DNA of 64,000 nucleotides from Metridium senile (GCA_949775045.1 OX459096.1:42962379-43026378); one strand, 5' to 3'; counted from the first letter of the stretch, positions 1-14,600 are shown. Program-made: numbers and translations. The notes: generated from the sequence alone by a model not told the origin.

Positions 1-10
1 TGTATCTTAC

Positions 11-3000
11 CTAATAGTATAGGTTATAACTAATAGTTGTACTACTAGCAGAGGATATGAGAAGCTTTCTCTTAATGGTGGTGTCCACATTACTCTTGTG
101 GCCTGATAGAGAAGTAAGAAATTACAACACCTTCAGAAAGGGTCATAAGGAGTCATTTAGACATTTTAGTACTTAGTACAATTCCACCATAAACAGTTCT
201 GTTTGTACCTATTTTTAAATTGCATGCACATGTATGATTTTCAATACAACTGTATAATTATATTATAGTTACAAGATGAGAAAGGCACCTTTTGTACTTA
301 CCTCCCCATGATTATAGAAATAACATAGTGCTCCTAGAATACCTCCTAAAATATTACCACTGAAATGTAATAACAGTAACTTATTATCTTGACAGTAGTT
401 GAAAACATTATGTTGCTATGGGGGCTGTTACACTGTCTAGCTATGGGGGCTGTTACACTGTCTATATAGCAATGCTTCTGTTTCACAAGTTGCTGTAGAA
501 TTGCACAGTGTCACACAGGCTGTCTTGCAGTCAGCATTGCACAAAGTACAATGTAGAGTACTCAGTAACGTGCAACACCACTGCAGTTGATGTTATGCAC
601 AGTGTTGTGAGACAATTAAAAAAAATGTAACATCACCTTTAGACAGTAGAGCATCCACAAAACTACATGACTTTGTACATACATGTATTACAGTATGCAC
701 ACAGATGATGGATTTTCCTGAATTATGTGCACTACACAAGGCCAAGGGCCACAGAGGGGGAGGGGGCTTTTTTCACATAGTGAAAGATTTTCGCAGTGTT
801 TTTTTTTTATTCACTTGAAAATCAATCACATGATCTATATTAATGGCTCAGCCCCCTTACACTATAAACATTCATTTTTACCTGAGATAATAGCACAGCA
901 GAAAGAAGCATGCCATCATTAATCCACTCAAGTAAAATATAGCATATACATAGAAGAACGACAACTCTCCTAGACCTAAAGAATGAACAAAATAAACATA
1001 ATAAACATAAATTTATAAACATAATATGCGTTAGGTCATTCATGCAACTAATTATATTTATATAAAAATTATATATAAAGCTGTGACAAGCTTTTTTAAA
1101 ATACTGTATTCACTCTAATTAGAGCATTACCACCCAAATAAGCGCTGTATTTGCAACAAAAAAGTTAATAAGCGCTGCGGACGCGATGTGGTGCTTATTT
1201 ATTCAAGAAAATCTGTTTTCCTGAAAAAGACTTAAATACGACTTTAGTGGAACAGCATTGGAAATACATTATTATCAAAAACGATATTGAAATCACGGAG
1301 CTGTACAATACCATCCTGAGTCTGAATTTTCAATTATGTTTGAATAATCCTATCTAGATCTGGGTCTGATTTATCCAATAAACTTAAGGGTCTAAGAGTG
1401 GATAAATATGTTGCCAGTATTATCCTCATTTAATTAAAATATTATATGATTATTTAATGTAAACATCATGTTACCTTCACAACTTTGTACTGGTGGAAGT
1501 CCAAAGCCTCTATTGACTGTGTAACACACCTTGGTTTGATAGTTGAAATAATTTGCTATATTATCATAGCTACGAAACATAAAACCCAATATCACCTATT
1601 GAAAGAACACAAACAATTTATTAGTCATTTAAATAACTCAATTCCTTAATCCCAAAGTCAAATACGAGCAGAGATGATGAGACCTGGTTGTGTTATAGAG
1701 GCACTAAACATTTATTTGGAGACTCTTATACAAGAAATTGTAACTAAAGACATTTTGCAAATGACCCCTAAAACGCATTAGAATATTGTCCAAGTGGGAC
1801 AATAAATTTGCACCTCATAATATTTTTTGTCAAATTATAAAAAAATATAAAAACCTGTTATTATCTAAATCATTCACTGAAAAACACTGTCAGTACAATG
1901 TATCAGACTCTTTGATTTGTGAAACCCTAAGCATTACCAAGTATTATGAAAATATATGTAAACACTGTACATTAATTGAAACAACCAATATAACCTACCT
2001 CAGGATATAGATTAAATCTCTTGAGCGTGTTAATAGTATCAGGATATTCAGTAACGTTGCAGTGCATAACATTATACACACCATCCAAGAATGTTGGTGC
2101 TTCAACAATAGTCTTGTAGTAGGAGTAATAGAGACCCTAGAAACAGTATAAGCAAGTATATGTGTTTCTTGATTTAATTTAATGCTAAAAATACCATAAT
2201 CATGAAGATTTTAATATACATGTAAACACTAAATGCAATGCTCTTCATTTGTGAAAAAAATATTGAAATTATTTTTAAATTCCAATAAAACCTTGCTTTA
2301 GATAGTAGGTGCAGTGTGATTGGTTGATTCAAGCATACTTTATACCAACTACATGTAAATGAGAACCATTGTGTGGTGGAAACTAAAGCTAATATCACCT
2401 AGATATATATGTTATTGGTAATCTCAGAAATGATTTACAAATAGACTCATTAGCAGCCATTATAAAGACTAATATATCAATAAACATGACAGTGAAATCA
2501 TTAACATAACAACAATTTTATAAATGGCTATTTCACATGTCGACAAAATGGACCATGAAAATAGCATATGGTAATAATGTACGAGTCAAATCCAAAGGTG
2601 CCCATCCCCCCCCCGGGCAAACCCCCGGGCATTTGACTTTTTGAAAAAAAATTGGTCAAATTCCCCACCATCTGGGCAAACTGAACAGTCAAATGCCCCA
2701 CTATTGAAACAACAGAATGGTCAAATGCCCGCCCCTCGAGCTCGAGTCAGTGATAAACTCAAATTTTACTTTAAGTAGAAAAGAAAATACTTAAACTTCC
2801 TTCTACTACATGACGTCTCATGAACATGGTAGACAAAACTTGTACAATCAAATATGAAGGGAAATTTCAAAAAACGTTGAAGAAGAGAATGGTTATTGGC
2901 AATTTTTGATTGGTGATTGCACGACCGAAAGATGGATCTCGATATAATTCACAAATCTATCTTAAAAACTGAAAGAACTTGGATTTTCTTTGCACTTTTC

Positions 3001-4269
3001 GACTCTAAAACACAAAGACAAGCATTTATACTTCGTCAATTTAATTTTACTTGTGAAAGAACAGAGCTCCTTTGCAATCGCTGTTCGTCAATCGCCAATT
3101 CTTTCTGACGTTTTTTGAGATAGGTGTATAACAAGGAAAAACTATCTATCAATTCTTTGCTTTTCGTTTCCGTTCCCGTGTGACTTTTGCCTGATCATGG
3201 GCTACCTGTGGTTAGGACTCCAATGCTTTCTGGGTATTTTTAAAGATGGCCGACACTCGTCAAATGCCCGCCCGTTCAAGTAGCTAATCGGCGTCAAATT
3301 CCCCACTATACGGAACCCAAGTCTTGTCAAATGCCCGGGGTTTGCCCGGGGGGGGGATGGGCACCTTTGGATTTGACTCGTACATAAGGTGCCTTCTAAT
3401 TTCATAACATGCAACCTTGACTATTTATAAACAGATTTATAACAAAGTAGCACATTTATATACTGTACTAATAATTGGCACACAGTGAAAGTTTACACAT
3501 AATTAAAAATAATTTTAATATTGAGATTTCCAAGTGACCGAATTTTTTTCATTTTTTTTTTTCACTTCTATTTATTTATTTATTGTTTATTTTGTTCTTT
3601 TCGGGGAGCAACGTTAAACAAAGGAATAGAAATACAACACTTGTAAGAAATAATAACAGAAGTTAATTTTGTTTCAAAAGTAAAACATCGAGATCATACT
3701 TAAAACTTAAAATTCAAAAAGTGCATTCAATAAAATTTAAAACAAGAAAAATTAAAAATTGAGATTACTCACCATTTCTGTTCTAAAGGATAACTCTCTT
3801 TCCAGAGCAGAAAGATGCGAGAAAAATCTCTCATTCTCAAACATCCTAGACACATGTAGACTAAAAAGAATAAAATAGAATTTAATCAAAGAATATTAAA
3901 AAAGGATCGACAATTTTATTTATTATCAAGGTGCATTTAGCTAACTTATTATATATTATGCTATTAGCATAGTCAAAATGGCTTCATTTATAGTAGCTCA
4001 ATAAAAGCTTTAAAAGAACCTTACCTGTGCAATACACCAAAAGTTAAAGCTGTAAGAAAAGTCAGTTAATATCATTAAAATCTGAGAGGATATTCTTTAA
4101 AATATTCAAAAGTTGGTTTACCGATAGCAACTACAACAGCTAAATGGCCACTGAAATATAACTTATTTTCTGCTTTTCCTGGCTTTGAACTGCTACTTTT
4201 CTTGGTGTTTCCAGAGTTAGAAAATCTTGATCGTACACTTTGCTCTTGTTTCTTTTTCTTTGAAGCCAT
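11..4269 (-). CDS. DPY19L: DPY19-family C-mannosyltransferase, N-terminal part (8 exons, cut by window edge)
   Basis: Multi-pass ER membrane enzyme family that transfers mannose from dolichol-P-mannose to tryptophan in thrombospondin-type repeats. Minus-strand coding exons: 4269-4122, 4049-4025 (25-nt microexon), 3860-3773, 2136-1999, 1595-1475, 975-882, 359-302, 102-11. All have AG/GT borders and the phases chain, giving 254 codons plus 2 nt. The product opens with a Lys/Ser-rich cytosolic stretch ([10 protein letters not shown]), then a hydrophobic segment ending ALTFGVLHS. Next come family hallmarks: [71 protein letters not shown] and [18 protein letters not shown]. The start is the first ATG of the basic N-terminus, with no upstream acceptor needed. 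Family members are about 650-750 aa, so roughly two thirds lies beyond position 1. Which of DPY19L1-L4 it matches cannot be decided from this part. An 807-bp transposon sits in intron 3. Confidence 0.93.
2578..3384. mobile_element. 807-bp Harbinger-like non-autonomous DNA transposon, copy 1
   Basis: Long terminal inverted repeats begin TGTACGAGTCAAATCC and continue into a C/G-rich subterminal stretch. The element is flanked on both sides by TAA (2575-2577 and 3385-3387). A near-identical, equally long copy lies in opposite internal orientation at 20564-21370, also flanked by TAA. A 3-bp TAA duplication fits PIF/Harbinger insertion (TWA), which is inference. The interior carries several TCAAATGCCC or TCAAATTCCCC words in both orientations. 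A 63-codon open frame (2917-3108) is identical in both copies, but this reflects recent copying and is not evidence of a gene. It lies in intron 3 of the DPY19 gene. Confidence 0.8.
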
Positions 4270-4467
4270 TTTCGAAGAATTACACGGGCTTCTAAGTTCT
4301 AGTCAAAACAACAATAACTTTTTCACGCACGCTGATTCATCTCTCCACGTATCGAGCCAGCATACTACTCAACCAGCGGATAGTATTTGAAGAATTTTAC
4401 ACAGGTAACCCGACGACTAAACACACTATATAAAAATAGGTAATATAATGGAATAAAAAAAGGTTAA

Positions 4468-4544
4468 CTTAACTTTACTGACGTTTCGGGCTTTAGCCCT
4501 TTGTCGGACGAAGGGCTAAAGCTCGAAACGTCAGTAAAGTTAAG
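4468..4544. repeat. 77-bp foldback hairpin
   Basis: Near-perfect inverted repeat: the left arm starts CTTAACTTTACTGACGTTTC and the right arm ends in its complement, with a loop around TTTGTCGGACG. A single-armed relative (same TTAACTTTACTGACG word and CCCTTCGTCGGA) lies at 50553-50597. Confidence 0.75.
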
Positions 4545-5302
4545 TCAACATTTTTTACAGTGTTACAAATTTCATTATATTACCTATCGTTTATATCAAA
4601 CACCGACGCAGCCTATACTAGTTTACTCGCTAGTTTCCATTCACACTATAAAAAAAAACACACCGGGTTTTTCATTGCATGTTTATGTAACACATCTGAT
4701 GGTCTTTTTTACAAAGCTTCAGAAAAAAGACTTGGAGAAAAGTATTGGAAATATAATACATTTTTATCAAAAGCCATATTCTTAAGTTCATAGTTAAATT
4801 CGGATTTCACAGCTCGCCACCCAATATTCGTGCCCTCATCTAGAAGGGGACAGTGAGTTTGAAGCTGAGAGAAGAGACAAATGGTGGCAATACTGAAGTT
4901 AGTTTCTGTAAAGTGCCACACAGATAGAATAAGACTGACCACTTTCAAAAATACCATTATATGTTCTGGAAAATGATTTTTCAAGTAAACAGATATTTTA
5001 ACATTTTAGCACTGTCATATGAAAGAACAACTCTTATAATTATATACAATAAATGCTACTAATGCTACTAAAGGACAACTTTACTGATAAAATAACAAAT
5101 AAACAATAAAGGTAATTTTCTTTTTTTTTCTTTCTTTTTAATGGATAATTGGTATATCTATCAATAAACAGTATAGAAATATTGAATTGTCTTGTTTTTA
5201 TGAAACGCGTAAATATAAAGTCCAATAATATTTGTCTTTTTGATTTTCAAGACAAGGCAACAAATTGTTATGTAAACTCGAATCATTTGCATTCCAATAG
5301 AC

Positions 5303-5308
5303 TTTATT
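5303..5308 (-). other. candidate poly(A) signal of the SLC22 gene
   Basis: TTTATT on the plus strand reads AATAAA on the minus strand, 215 nt after the SLC22 stop codon. The position is plausible but unproven. Confidence 0.4.
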
Positions 5309-5522
5309 CGTTTGCCTCAATGTTTTCCCAATTAATGCATAAGATTCCCTTTGTTTGAAATATTGTTATCGGTAAAACACGTATATCTAACGTTTATCTT
5401 GAACAAAAGTAAACTTCTTCAGGCGGGTTGAAATGAAAAAAATTGAAGCAAGCAAATAAAACACATTGGCGCCGTATTTTAAGACTTGGATCTGGACTCG
5501 TCAAGGTATTCATGTATGAAAA

Positions 5523-7500
5523 CTAAAAAGCTGTATTATCATGGCCTATTTCCTGCTTGTTAGCCTTCACTTCCTCTTGTTTATCCCGTTCAGCGACTTC
5601 AATCCTATGTGTATTGTCGGATTGTTTCTCATCCCTTTCCTGCTTCTTCTCGCCAAGTGGTTTCTCTTGTTGTAAATCTTGTATTTCCATTTCATGCGCA
5701 GCAACTACTTCTTTAACATCACTCGGCGACATCGTCTCTTCGGTTGGTCTATCTTTAGTTTCTGGTAATGTCAAGCATACCAGTCCCGCCAAGAAGGCTT
5801 GGCTAGCCATTATGCCAAATGGTAGCAAAGGGTGGATGCGGTTCTACAAGCAAAGTAAAAAAGAGTGAGGATTTATTTTCTTACGAAATTGTTTGTAATC
5901 CACATACCAACCAACCAACCAACCAACTAACCAACCAACCAACCAACCAACCAACCAACCAACCAACCAACCAACCAACCAACCAACCAACCAACCAACC
6001 AACCAACCAACCAACCAACCAACCAACCAACCAACCAACCAACCAACCAACCAACCAACCAACCAACCAACCAACCAACCAACCAACCAACCAACCAACC
6101 AACCAACCAACCAACCAATCTATTTTTCTTCTGGTACCATCTTTAAAGTTTCTGAACACCGAGCAAATAATGTTTAAAAGAGACATTGCATGAGATACAC
6201 GATTCTTACCAACTGTACAACGTATGGCGCACTGAAAGATCCAATCCTCCCTGCTGCGGTAGAAGAACCCATCCCAACATTTCTGAAATTAAATAACATG
6301 CATCTTGGGTTATAATAAACACGATCTACTCTTTTTGGCACAGGCATATAGACAAATTATGGAACAGTTTACCTGAAACTGTAGTTAACCTTGATAAATT
6401 TTATTCCTTTAAGAAAGGCCTTAAGGAAATCTTACATGTTTAAATATTTATGAACTCTGAACAATTTTTATACATTTTATAAATGTTTAATAATAATTAT
6501 ATACAATATGTTTAGATATTTATGAACTCTGAACAAATTTTTATACATTTATAAATTTTTAACAACAATTATATACAGCCGGTCTTGTAAATGTTGTCCG
6601 CCTGGAGGGGACATGTCCAATATATGTATTGGAGGTGTCTATTTCGGGTGGACGACTTTTGCAAGATAGGCTGTATATGTATAAATATATATTCGATTTC
6701 ATGTTTTAATGTCATTGTATTGTGTAAATGTTGAGAATTGTCCTAGTTTTGTAAATTATATAGTAGTTGAGGGGTATGTTAATTTATGAGAATTAAGGTT
6801 CTCTCTCACATAACCCTTTTTGATATGTATTTATTTACTTATTTAATAAAGTTGTTATATATTTCCAAGAGAACTTCCCTGTTAAACTACCCCTCTCCCC
6901 TAGCGCCTGGCTACGCAGGCTACGCAACTACTATCACTACCCCTCTCCTCTAGCGCCTGGCTACTCAGGCTATGCAACTACTATCACTACCCCTCTCACC
7001 TAGCGCCTGGCTACGCAGGCTATGCAACTACTATCACTACCCCTCTCCCCTAGCGCCTGGCTACGCAGGCTATGCAACTATATCACTACCCCTCTCCCCT
7101 AGCGCCTGGGGGCGCTATCTTTCTTTTAGATGCGTCTTTGAGAGGCATCCATAAACCAGGTATGGGTTAATATATATATATATATATTTCGCGCTATAGA
7201 GACTGCGGTTGATCGACGATAACCGTTTAAAAGTATATTGTGTGATGTTGTTTACGGACTACATTTACATTCTAACTATAATATATTACAAATTATTGAG
7301 GGTGAGAATATCAACAGTCAAATTAGCCACGCTGGCAACAGTTACCTGACAACGGTTGGAAATAATTCAGCAGAATACACGTACAAAGCAGCGAACGACA
7401 TAAACACAAAGAACTTTGCAGTCATGGCCATGACGATAATTCCAGCATAGTAACCTGCAGTATTAATAGATAAATATATATAGCATAACAATTCAGTGTT

Positions 7501-7532
<32 letters not shown>

Positions 7533-8585
7533 GCATAAATATCATTGTGCAATCGATTATCCGTATCCGTATGGAATGAAATAGACACTTCAATGAAATC
7601 AAATTCAAAAGCTATTTTGAAATCTACATTTATATCTACTTTGATTGAAAAATACTATTTTTTTTTTCATCAACTTATTCCCTTATTTGTATGTATACCT
7701 GAAATTATCTATTTTGCTCTTTGACTTTGTCGTTTGTGTTGTTTGTTGTTTGTTGTCATTTGTCATTTTACGTTTTGTTTTCTTGTTTTTCTTGTAACTC
7801 TTACTTTAATTTGGCTTGTTTGTTTTCTTCAGTATTTAAACTATATTTTGTCTGACCTCACAATACCTCAAATGCCTATAAGGCTACCTGGCTTGATTAA
7901 CGTTAAGTTATTCCAGGTATCCTGTACCTATTTCTCAGGCTAACCTAAAATTAAATTGAAACAAACTGATATATATGAACTAATCCTGATATGTATACAC
8001 CTACTTTCAGTAAGGTTGTCATATAGAAATAGAACATTTGTCACAAAGAAAATAGAACATTTGTGATTTAGTAGGATACGAATTGATTAAAAGACAAAAG
8101 AAGATCAATCAAGCTGAACTCTCTCTTTTGTCATTTAATTAATTCATTTCGCACTAAATCACAAATGTTCTATTTTCTTTGTGACAAATGTTCTATTTTT
8201 GTATGACAACCTTACTTCAAGTAGGTGTATATATATTTATAATAATACATAATACAAAAATTCACATTTATATATAATAATTATTACATTTCTATCTATT
8301 TAATTATTTATCAATTTAGTTTTGTAAATAGCTTGTATACATATGTAATTTTCTATTTATGCGTTAACAATCTATTTATAATTAATATTCAATATGTATT
8401 TATATATATATTTGTAAATATCTTTAGATTCAAAGGTGCAAATAAATCTGTCTGTCTGTCTGTCGCATCTCCAACATCATCATTATCGTTACTATCATCA
8501 ACAACATTACTATCAACAACATCATTACTATCATCATCATCATCATCATTAGTGATCACTGATCACTATTATCATCATCATCATT

Positions 8586-8616
<31 letters not shown>

Positions 8617-11600
8617 AACCGCTCATACTCACTACTACTACTACAATCAATATTTACAACACAACTCTGCTCACAGGTTGAGTTTTGTGGAGGGAGAAAA
8701 CCGGAAAACCGGATAAACCCTCGTGGCATAGGAGAGAACAACACATCATTATATCATTATCAGCATCATCATTTTAAAATAATCCTGATATTGGCATCAT
8801 CATCATGCATAATGACATCATGGTTGTTATCATAATCATCACCTTTATTTCCATCTCCAGGGTCATACATTGTGACCAAAACTGCACCAATTGAAGCTAA
8901 CGCGGCCAAAATTAGTCCAACAACTAGAGACTTCTTCCTTCCAAACCTCGAGGAAAGCATACGTATTATCTCAAATATTTTATAAATATCAATATTTTAA
9001 ATAAGTATAACATGAGGAAATAGGTGATAGGTAATATGCTGTACTAGTATAGCGTGATATAGAATGTCAAGGCTTACTTTCCAATACAATATATAGAAGC
9101 CCAGTTGGAAGGAACCTCAATGACACTCGTCAAGAAGAAGTTGAAGTACATATTGCCACCTAATGAAGGAGAAGCAAACGATACACCATAGTAGACCAAA
9201 GCATTGACAAACCTAGAATATTAGAATTGTAATGAATAAATGAGCATATGAATACAGTAAAAGCCCGCGTATAAGGACCTGAATTTCTTAAACTCAAGTA
9301 CATTAAGGCCTGGGAAAGTAGGTTATATCAGATAAAACGAAATATTTTCGATTTTTTTGTGAAAACAATACAAAACCTGGTGGGTCACGTGACTTTTTGA
9401 TATTCAAATTTTCAAATATTCCTCCGGTAGTGAGTTCAACACTTATCGGAAAAGTAAATACTTAAAGTTATTTCTCTTCCTGATAGCTTTTCAAAAGTGT
9501 CTTGTCCAGTTGAAAAAGTAAACTGCTTTAAGTGGTTGTTATGCAAAAAAGGTCACGTGACTTCACAGATGCCCATTTATCTCGTTACCTAAAAGTTAAA
9601 GGTCGCCAACCAAGACACATTCATATATTTATTATTGAGATACTATCCTTTTTTGTGGAAAATTCCGTTTCAGCAGCTTTCTCCATCACCGGAGAAAGCG
9701 TTTTATGTTTAGTCATGTGACCTAGCCTGTGACGTCACAAACTATCAGAAATGCCATAGATTAATTCAGGTCGTTGTTTTTTATCATATAACTAAAAATA
9801 AAGGTGATCGAGAAACATTGAGGCAGTTAAAGGGTTTTTTTTTTAGTTTTTAGTTAGTCCTCTTGTTATCCCAGGCCTTAATGTACTTAAGTAAAAATGG
9901 TACTTAAACCTTAATAGAGATTTTTGTTTTAGCGGCATAAGCTCGCTTTTGGCACAAGGGAAGGTCCTATTGTATAAAACCAGCTATCTGCGACCGCTGT
10001 TCACAATAGGTCATTTGCATTATTGCGTTATATACTAAGAATAGCAAAATACTTTGTATTGTAAATTAATTAGTGTTAATTGTTCCCTTTATTTTCTGGA
10101 GAAATAAAAATCTGAATAACATTAAAAGTAAATAATAAAGTCCCAAAGAATTGTCATACTTGTTTCAAAATGATCAAAATATATTACTTATATTGATATG
10201 TTGAGATAAAAATAGACATTTCTAATCTTTTGTTTATAGTTATACCAAATAAAAAAAACTGAATAATTGCTAGTCTTCATCTGTTACTCTTCAAAATAAT
10301 TCCCCATACAGTAAAATATATCTTTGGATTTGACAAATAATTTGCATGTGATCTGCAATCCCGGTTGCAGTTTTGCAGACAGAAATGAACAATCACTATA
10401 CAGTCGAAAATTGTGAACAGCCATTTCAATCACAACGCTTGTACTATCTTAGTTAAAAACAATTCTACATGGTGCGTTACATTTGAAATGTGTCATTTGT
10501 TCACATCTTTTGCTAGCTCCACACATAATGACGATGATAAGAAATGTGGATTTTATACGACATTAATATTCACATCCGAAACGTCGTCATGAGCTTATTA
10601 CTTATTTAGTACTTTATACAATATGAGCGGACTCGAATATTGTATAGTACTTATGAAACTCCAACGCTAGTTCTTTCATATTTTACTAAAATTGTCAAGA
10701 TAAATCTGGTTGAGAAAACTCAAGTTAAAACTTACCAGGGCGATTTTGTATCTAAAATACAACCTTCGTCACAGACAGTGTGATGTGTTGTGGTGTGGTG
10801 TGGTGTGGTGTGGTGTGGTGTGGTGTGGTGTGGTTGTGATTTCTTTTGTTAAATTATCATAAATTATTAATGAGTTTTATAAGTTTGAATAGTCATTTAT
10901 ATATCAATTCCCACTCATTGGACCATACCATATGTGAACATAAACCTAGATATTTCTACGTAGTCGAAAATAAATTTTTCATCTAGAGTTTTAATGCATA
11001 CTTATTCAATCAACAAATAGGCATTGGCCATTCACAAGTCAGATAGGATCTGATTTTTTTCTATAGCGTCTTGCAATTTACAGCAACACTTCTTCAATCT
11101 GTCTTTTTAGAATATAAATAACAATATCAAAAATATTTAAGTGAAAAAAAGCAAAACAACAGAGGGTTTGGTCATTGTCAATCGATCTATAATATTTCTT
11201 CCGAAAATAAATGTAAAAAATGAGACAATGAAAAAAAAAAAATGAAAAACAAACATGATTATATGTAGCTTAATTCTTCTTTCAGTTTGCTGGAATGTAA
11301 TTGTTTCAAAATATTTTTAAGATTGATAAACTATTCACTGATGCGATAAATAAATGAAACAATGGAAAAATATTTTTACAAATTTTGATGAATACACTCA
11401 TGATCACCAGCAAAAAGCGAAACATCCGACTTCTATTCAATTTAGACTTTAATAGAATTCACGTTCTTGTCTAAGAGAAAATCAATTTGTCTTAAGTAGG
11501 AATAGTTTGTGCCAATGCCGCTAAAACAAAAATCTCTAATAGGTTCTTATGTAGAGGGGGCTTTAAATGAAAATCTTAGCTCAATAGGTTCTTAATTAAA

Positions 11601-14600
11601 AGCTATTACTGTAGTTAATATATGGATATATGAAAGAACGTATTGTAAATAGTAAATAAACAGATAGATAAGGAATATATGAATAGTAAATAAATTGATA
11701 AATGAATCAGGGGCGGATCCAGAAATTTGACAAGGGGGGTGAACTTTGATATCCTTTTGGCGGATAACGGCAGACACTGAAGAGCGCAAATATCGTAATG
11801 TGTCCGCTTCTCTTTGCTAAAACGGGACTTTACTGCAAAAAAGGGGGGTGGGGTGAAAACTCACCCAGTTCAATTCACCCCCTCCGTCGGCCCCTGTGAA
11901 TAAGCATGAAAATACTGGTATATGCAGCAAACAGGGGCTACGTAAATTCATTTTGGATGTTAATCCTTTCTTGAAGTAAGCGACTGTGTAATATCTATCG
12001 GGTGTGGACGGATCGGGGGGAGGGTGGAGGCTGAATAATGACTTTCGCATAGCCAAACATTAAGTAAGACCTCGCCTTTCAAGACAACATGGGTGGCATG
12101 AGTGGCCTAGCGGCCTAGCGGTGGGAGCGTTGTCCTTTCACTACTGTAACCTGCGTTAGATTCCCGGCTCGGGCAACAAGTGAATAGAGTTTGTTTGATG
12201 TGTTGTTCTCTCCTATGCCACCAGGGTTTTTCTCCGGGTTATCCGTTTTTCCTCCCTCCGTGAAAATCAACATGTGAGGAGAGTTGTGTGTTGTAAATAT
12301 GGAATGTAGTGGTAGTGAGTGTGAGTGAGCCTCACGGAAGAGCCCCAAAGGGGAGTGATGGTTGTAAAATACTTTTTAGGACCAACAAATTATGTCGAAT
12401 ATTAATCAATACCATTGTCAATACCATTGTCATGTGTCAAGTTGTCTTGACTGATCTGCTTACCATGAATACCATGACACCAATGTTCGATGAATCATTT
12501 TCTTTGATCGAAATAAGTCTCGAATATCACCCATCGTTTGGATTCCATCCTGTGTAGGGTCGTGTAACGGGTCACTAGGATACTCCTTTTTATTGACATG
12601 CGCTATATGACGTAACACCTTTTCAGCTTCTCCATGTTTTCCTTTTAGCAAGAGATATCGGATTGACTCTGGTACAAACCTTCAATAAAAATAAGGTGTA
12701 TCATCTATTTAAAACTGTTTATTTTTCCTATAAATTCCTTATTTTTACGTATTCTCTTTTTGTGTATTATCATAATTATTATTTTTCTTATTGTAAACAG
12801 CGCCTAAAGCAGTTTTCTGAATATGCGCTTTATAAATATAAATATAAATATTATAAATATTAAAACTGATTTCTTTGTTGGTTGATTTTTCATTCATAGT
12901 ATAACGTTTCTTCAACCAAAATGTTTTTTATTTTCTAAGCTTTCGGGCCTAACAGCCCATCATCAGGGTTACAGTTAAGTGTAAAAATGGTTGAAAAACA
13001 CGAATACAAACAAATGGAATAGAATACGTTCTTATGAACGAAAAACTGATAACATAATGACATAAGAGCTATAAGTTAGTTGGAAGTTTTCTTCCACTGT
13101 CTCTATTAAAAAGAGATTTTTTACGACGACAATTTCGCCGACGATGATGATCGATGATGATGATAATTATGATGATCGATGATGATGATAATCATGATCA
13201 TAATCATGATGATGATTATGATGATGATTATGATGAGGATAATGATGAGGATAATATAAAAACAAGAAGCTTCATACCACCAAGCAGCAACAAAGAGCAA
13301 ACCAGGAGCAGACAAAACAACAATAAGGGTTCTCCAATCTCGAATAAAGTAGGCTATCCCACATAGCGATAAGAGGCCAGCTGCCCAAGAGTACCAAAGA
13401 GCGCTTCCTGCAACATGTCTGTGCTTTACTCCGACAAACTCGGTAGCAAGCACATAAACTGGCATGGAACATCCACCTGTGATTAAAATAAAATATTTGC
13501 ACGATTGTTAGTGGCCCGAAAACTCGGCATATCATATTCAAATAATTTTAACTCAATAGATCAATTAGCAATGTTGACTACATATAAGAAAAAAGCTCTA
13601 CAACATTATAACATCATAGTGAGAATCAAACTCAACCACCTACAGATTGCTAGACGGGCACTATCAAAAAAATGATTAACGCAGCACGTTTAATTTACTC
13701 TGTACGGGAACCGATCCCAGGACCCGATAACAAATGTGTACACCTATTTCAATTAACGTTGTCCATCTGGAATGGTTGTTCTGAGACCGATAGGAATTGT
13801 GGGAGTTCATTAAATTGCAAATACATTGTTTTAATCACACTTGAATGGTGCTGAATTCCTATCGGTCTCAGATCAACCATTCCAGATGGACAACGTTTTT
13901 TTTTAAATAGATGTATCAAAAACGTGCATGGTGGATGGAGTAGTTACTTGAACTATATACTATATAAACTCACCGATGCCAATGCCAACAAGCAAGCGAA
14001 AAACAGTGTACAGCCAATAAACACGAGGAAAAGCACTTAGAACTCCAAACACTGCTGCAAAGACGGTAAAAACGACAAGTACAGGCTTTCGACCAATTTT
14101 GTCTGCGAGTATTCCACTGGCCAGGGACATGAGCAACCAACTTGCAAATAGAATGGACGATGACACGCTTGCTAGGAATGTGTTTTCACACACCAAGTCA
14201 AACTGGAAATAAATATTGGAATATATGTTATGAAAATGTAATACAAATCACCAGCAAACAAACCAACAAACTAAACCCTGACAAACAAAACCTGACATAC
14301 AAACAAACAAACAAACAACCGACCAAAAAAAACCCCTGACAAACAAACAAACAAACGAACAAACAAATTAAACGAACAAACAAACCAAACGAACAAACAA
14401 ACAACCGAACAAAAAAAACCTGACAAACAAAACCTGACAAACAAACAAACGAACAAACAAACGAACAAAAAAAACCTGACAAACAAACAACCCAACCCCA
14501 ACAACAACAAAACTTACAAACAAAAAAACGAACAAATAAAGAAATGGACAAACAAACGAACAAAAACAAACACGGAAACAAACATACAAACAAATTACCA

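Larger units (their letters stand above)
4270..5522. other. intergenic DNA between the DPY19 5' end and the SLC22 3' end
   Basis: About 1.25 kb between two minus-strand genes. It must hold the DPY19 promoter and first-exon UTR and the SLC22 3' UTR. Apart from the hairpin at 4468-4544 and a candidate poly(A) signal near 5303, I see AT-rich unique sequence with no convincing exon. Confidence 0.6.

Noticed and set aside
2917..3108. 63-aa frame identical in two places (also 20840-21031)
   Set aside because: Identity comes from two recent copies of one transposon; the frame has no recognisable motif and no evidence of selection.
5819..6193. Pro-Thr-Asn-Gln repeat protein on plus strand and Gly-Trp-Leu-Val repeat on minus strand
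   Set aside because: Direct translation of the (CCAA)n microsatellite inside an intron.
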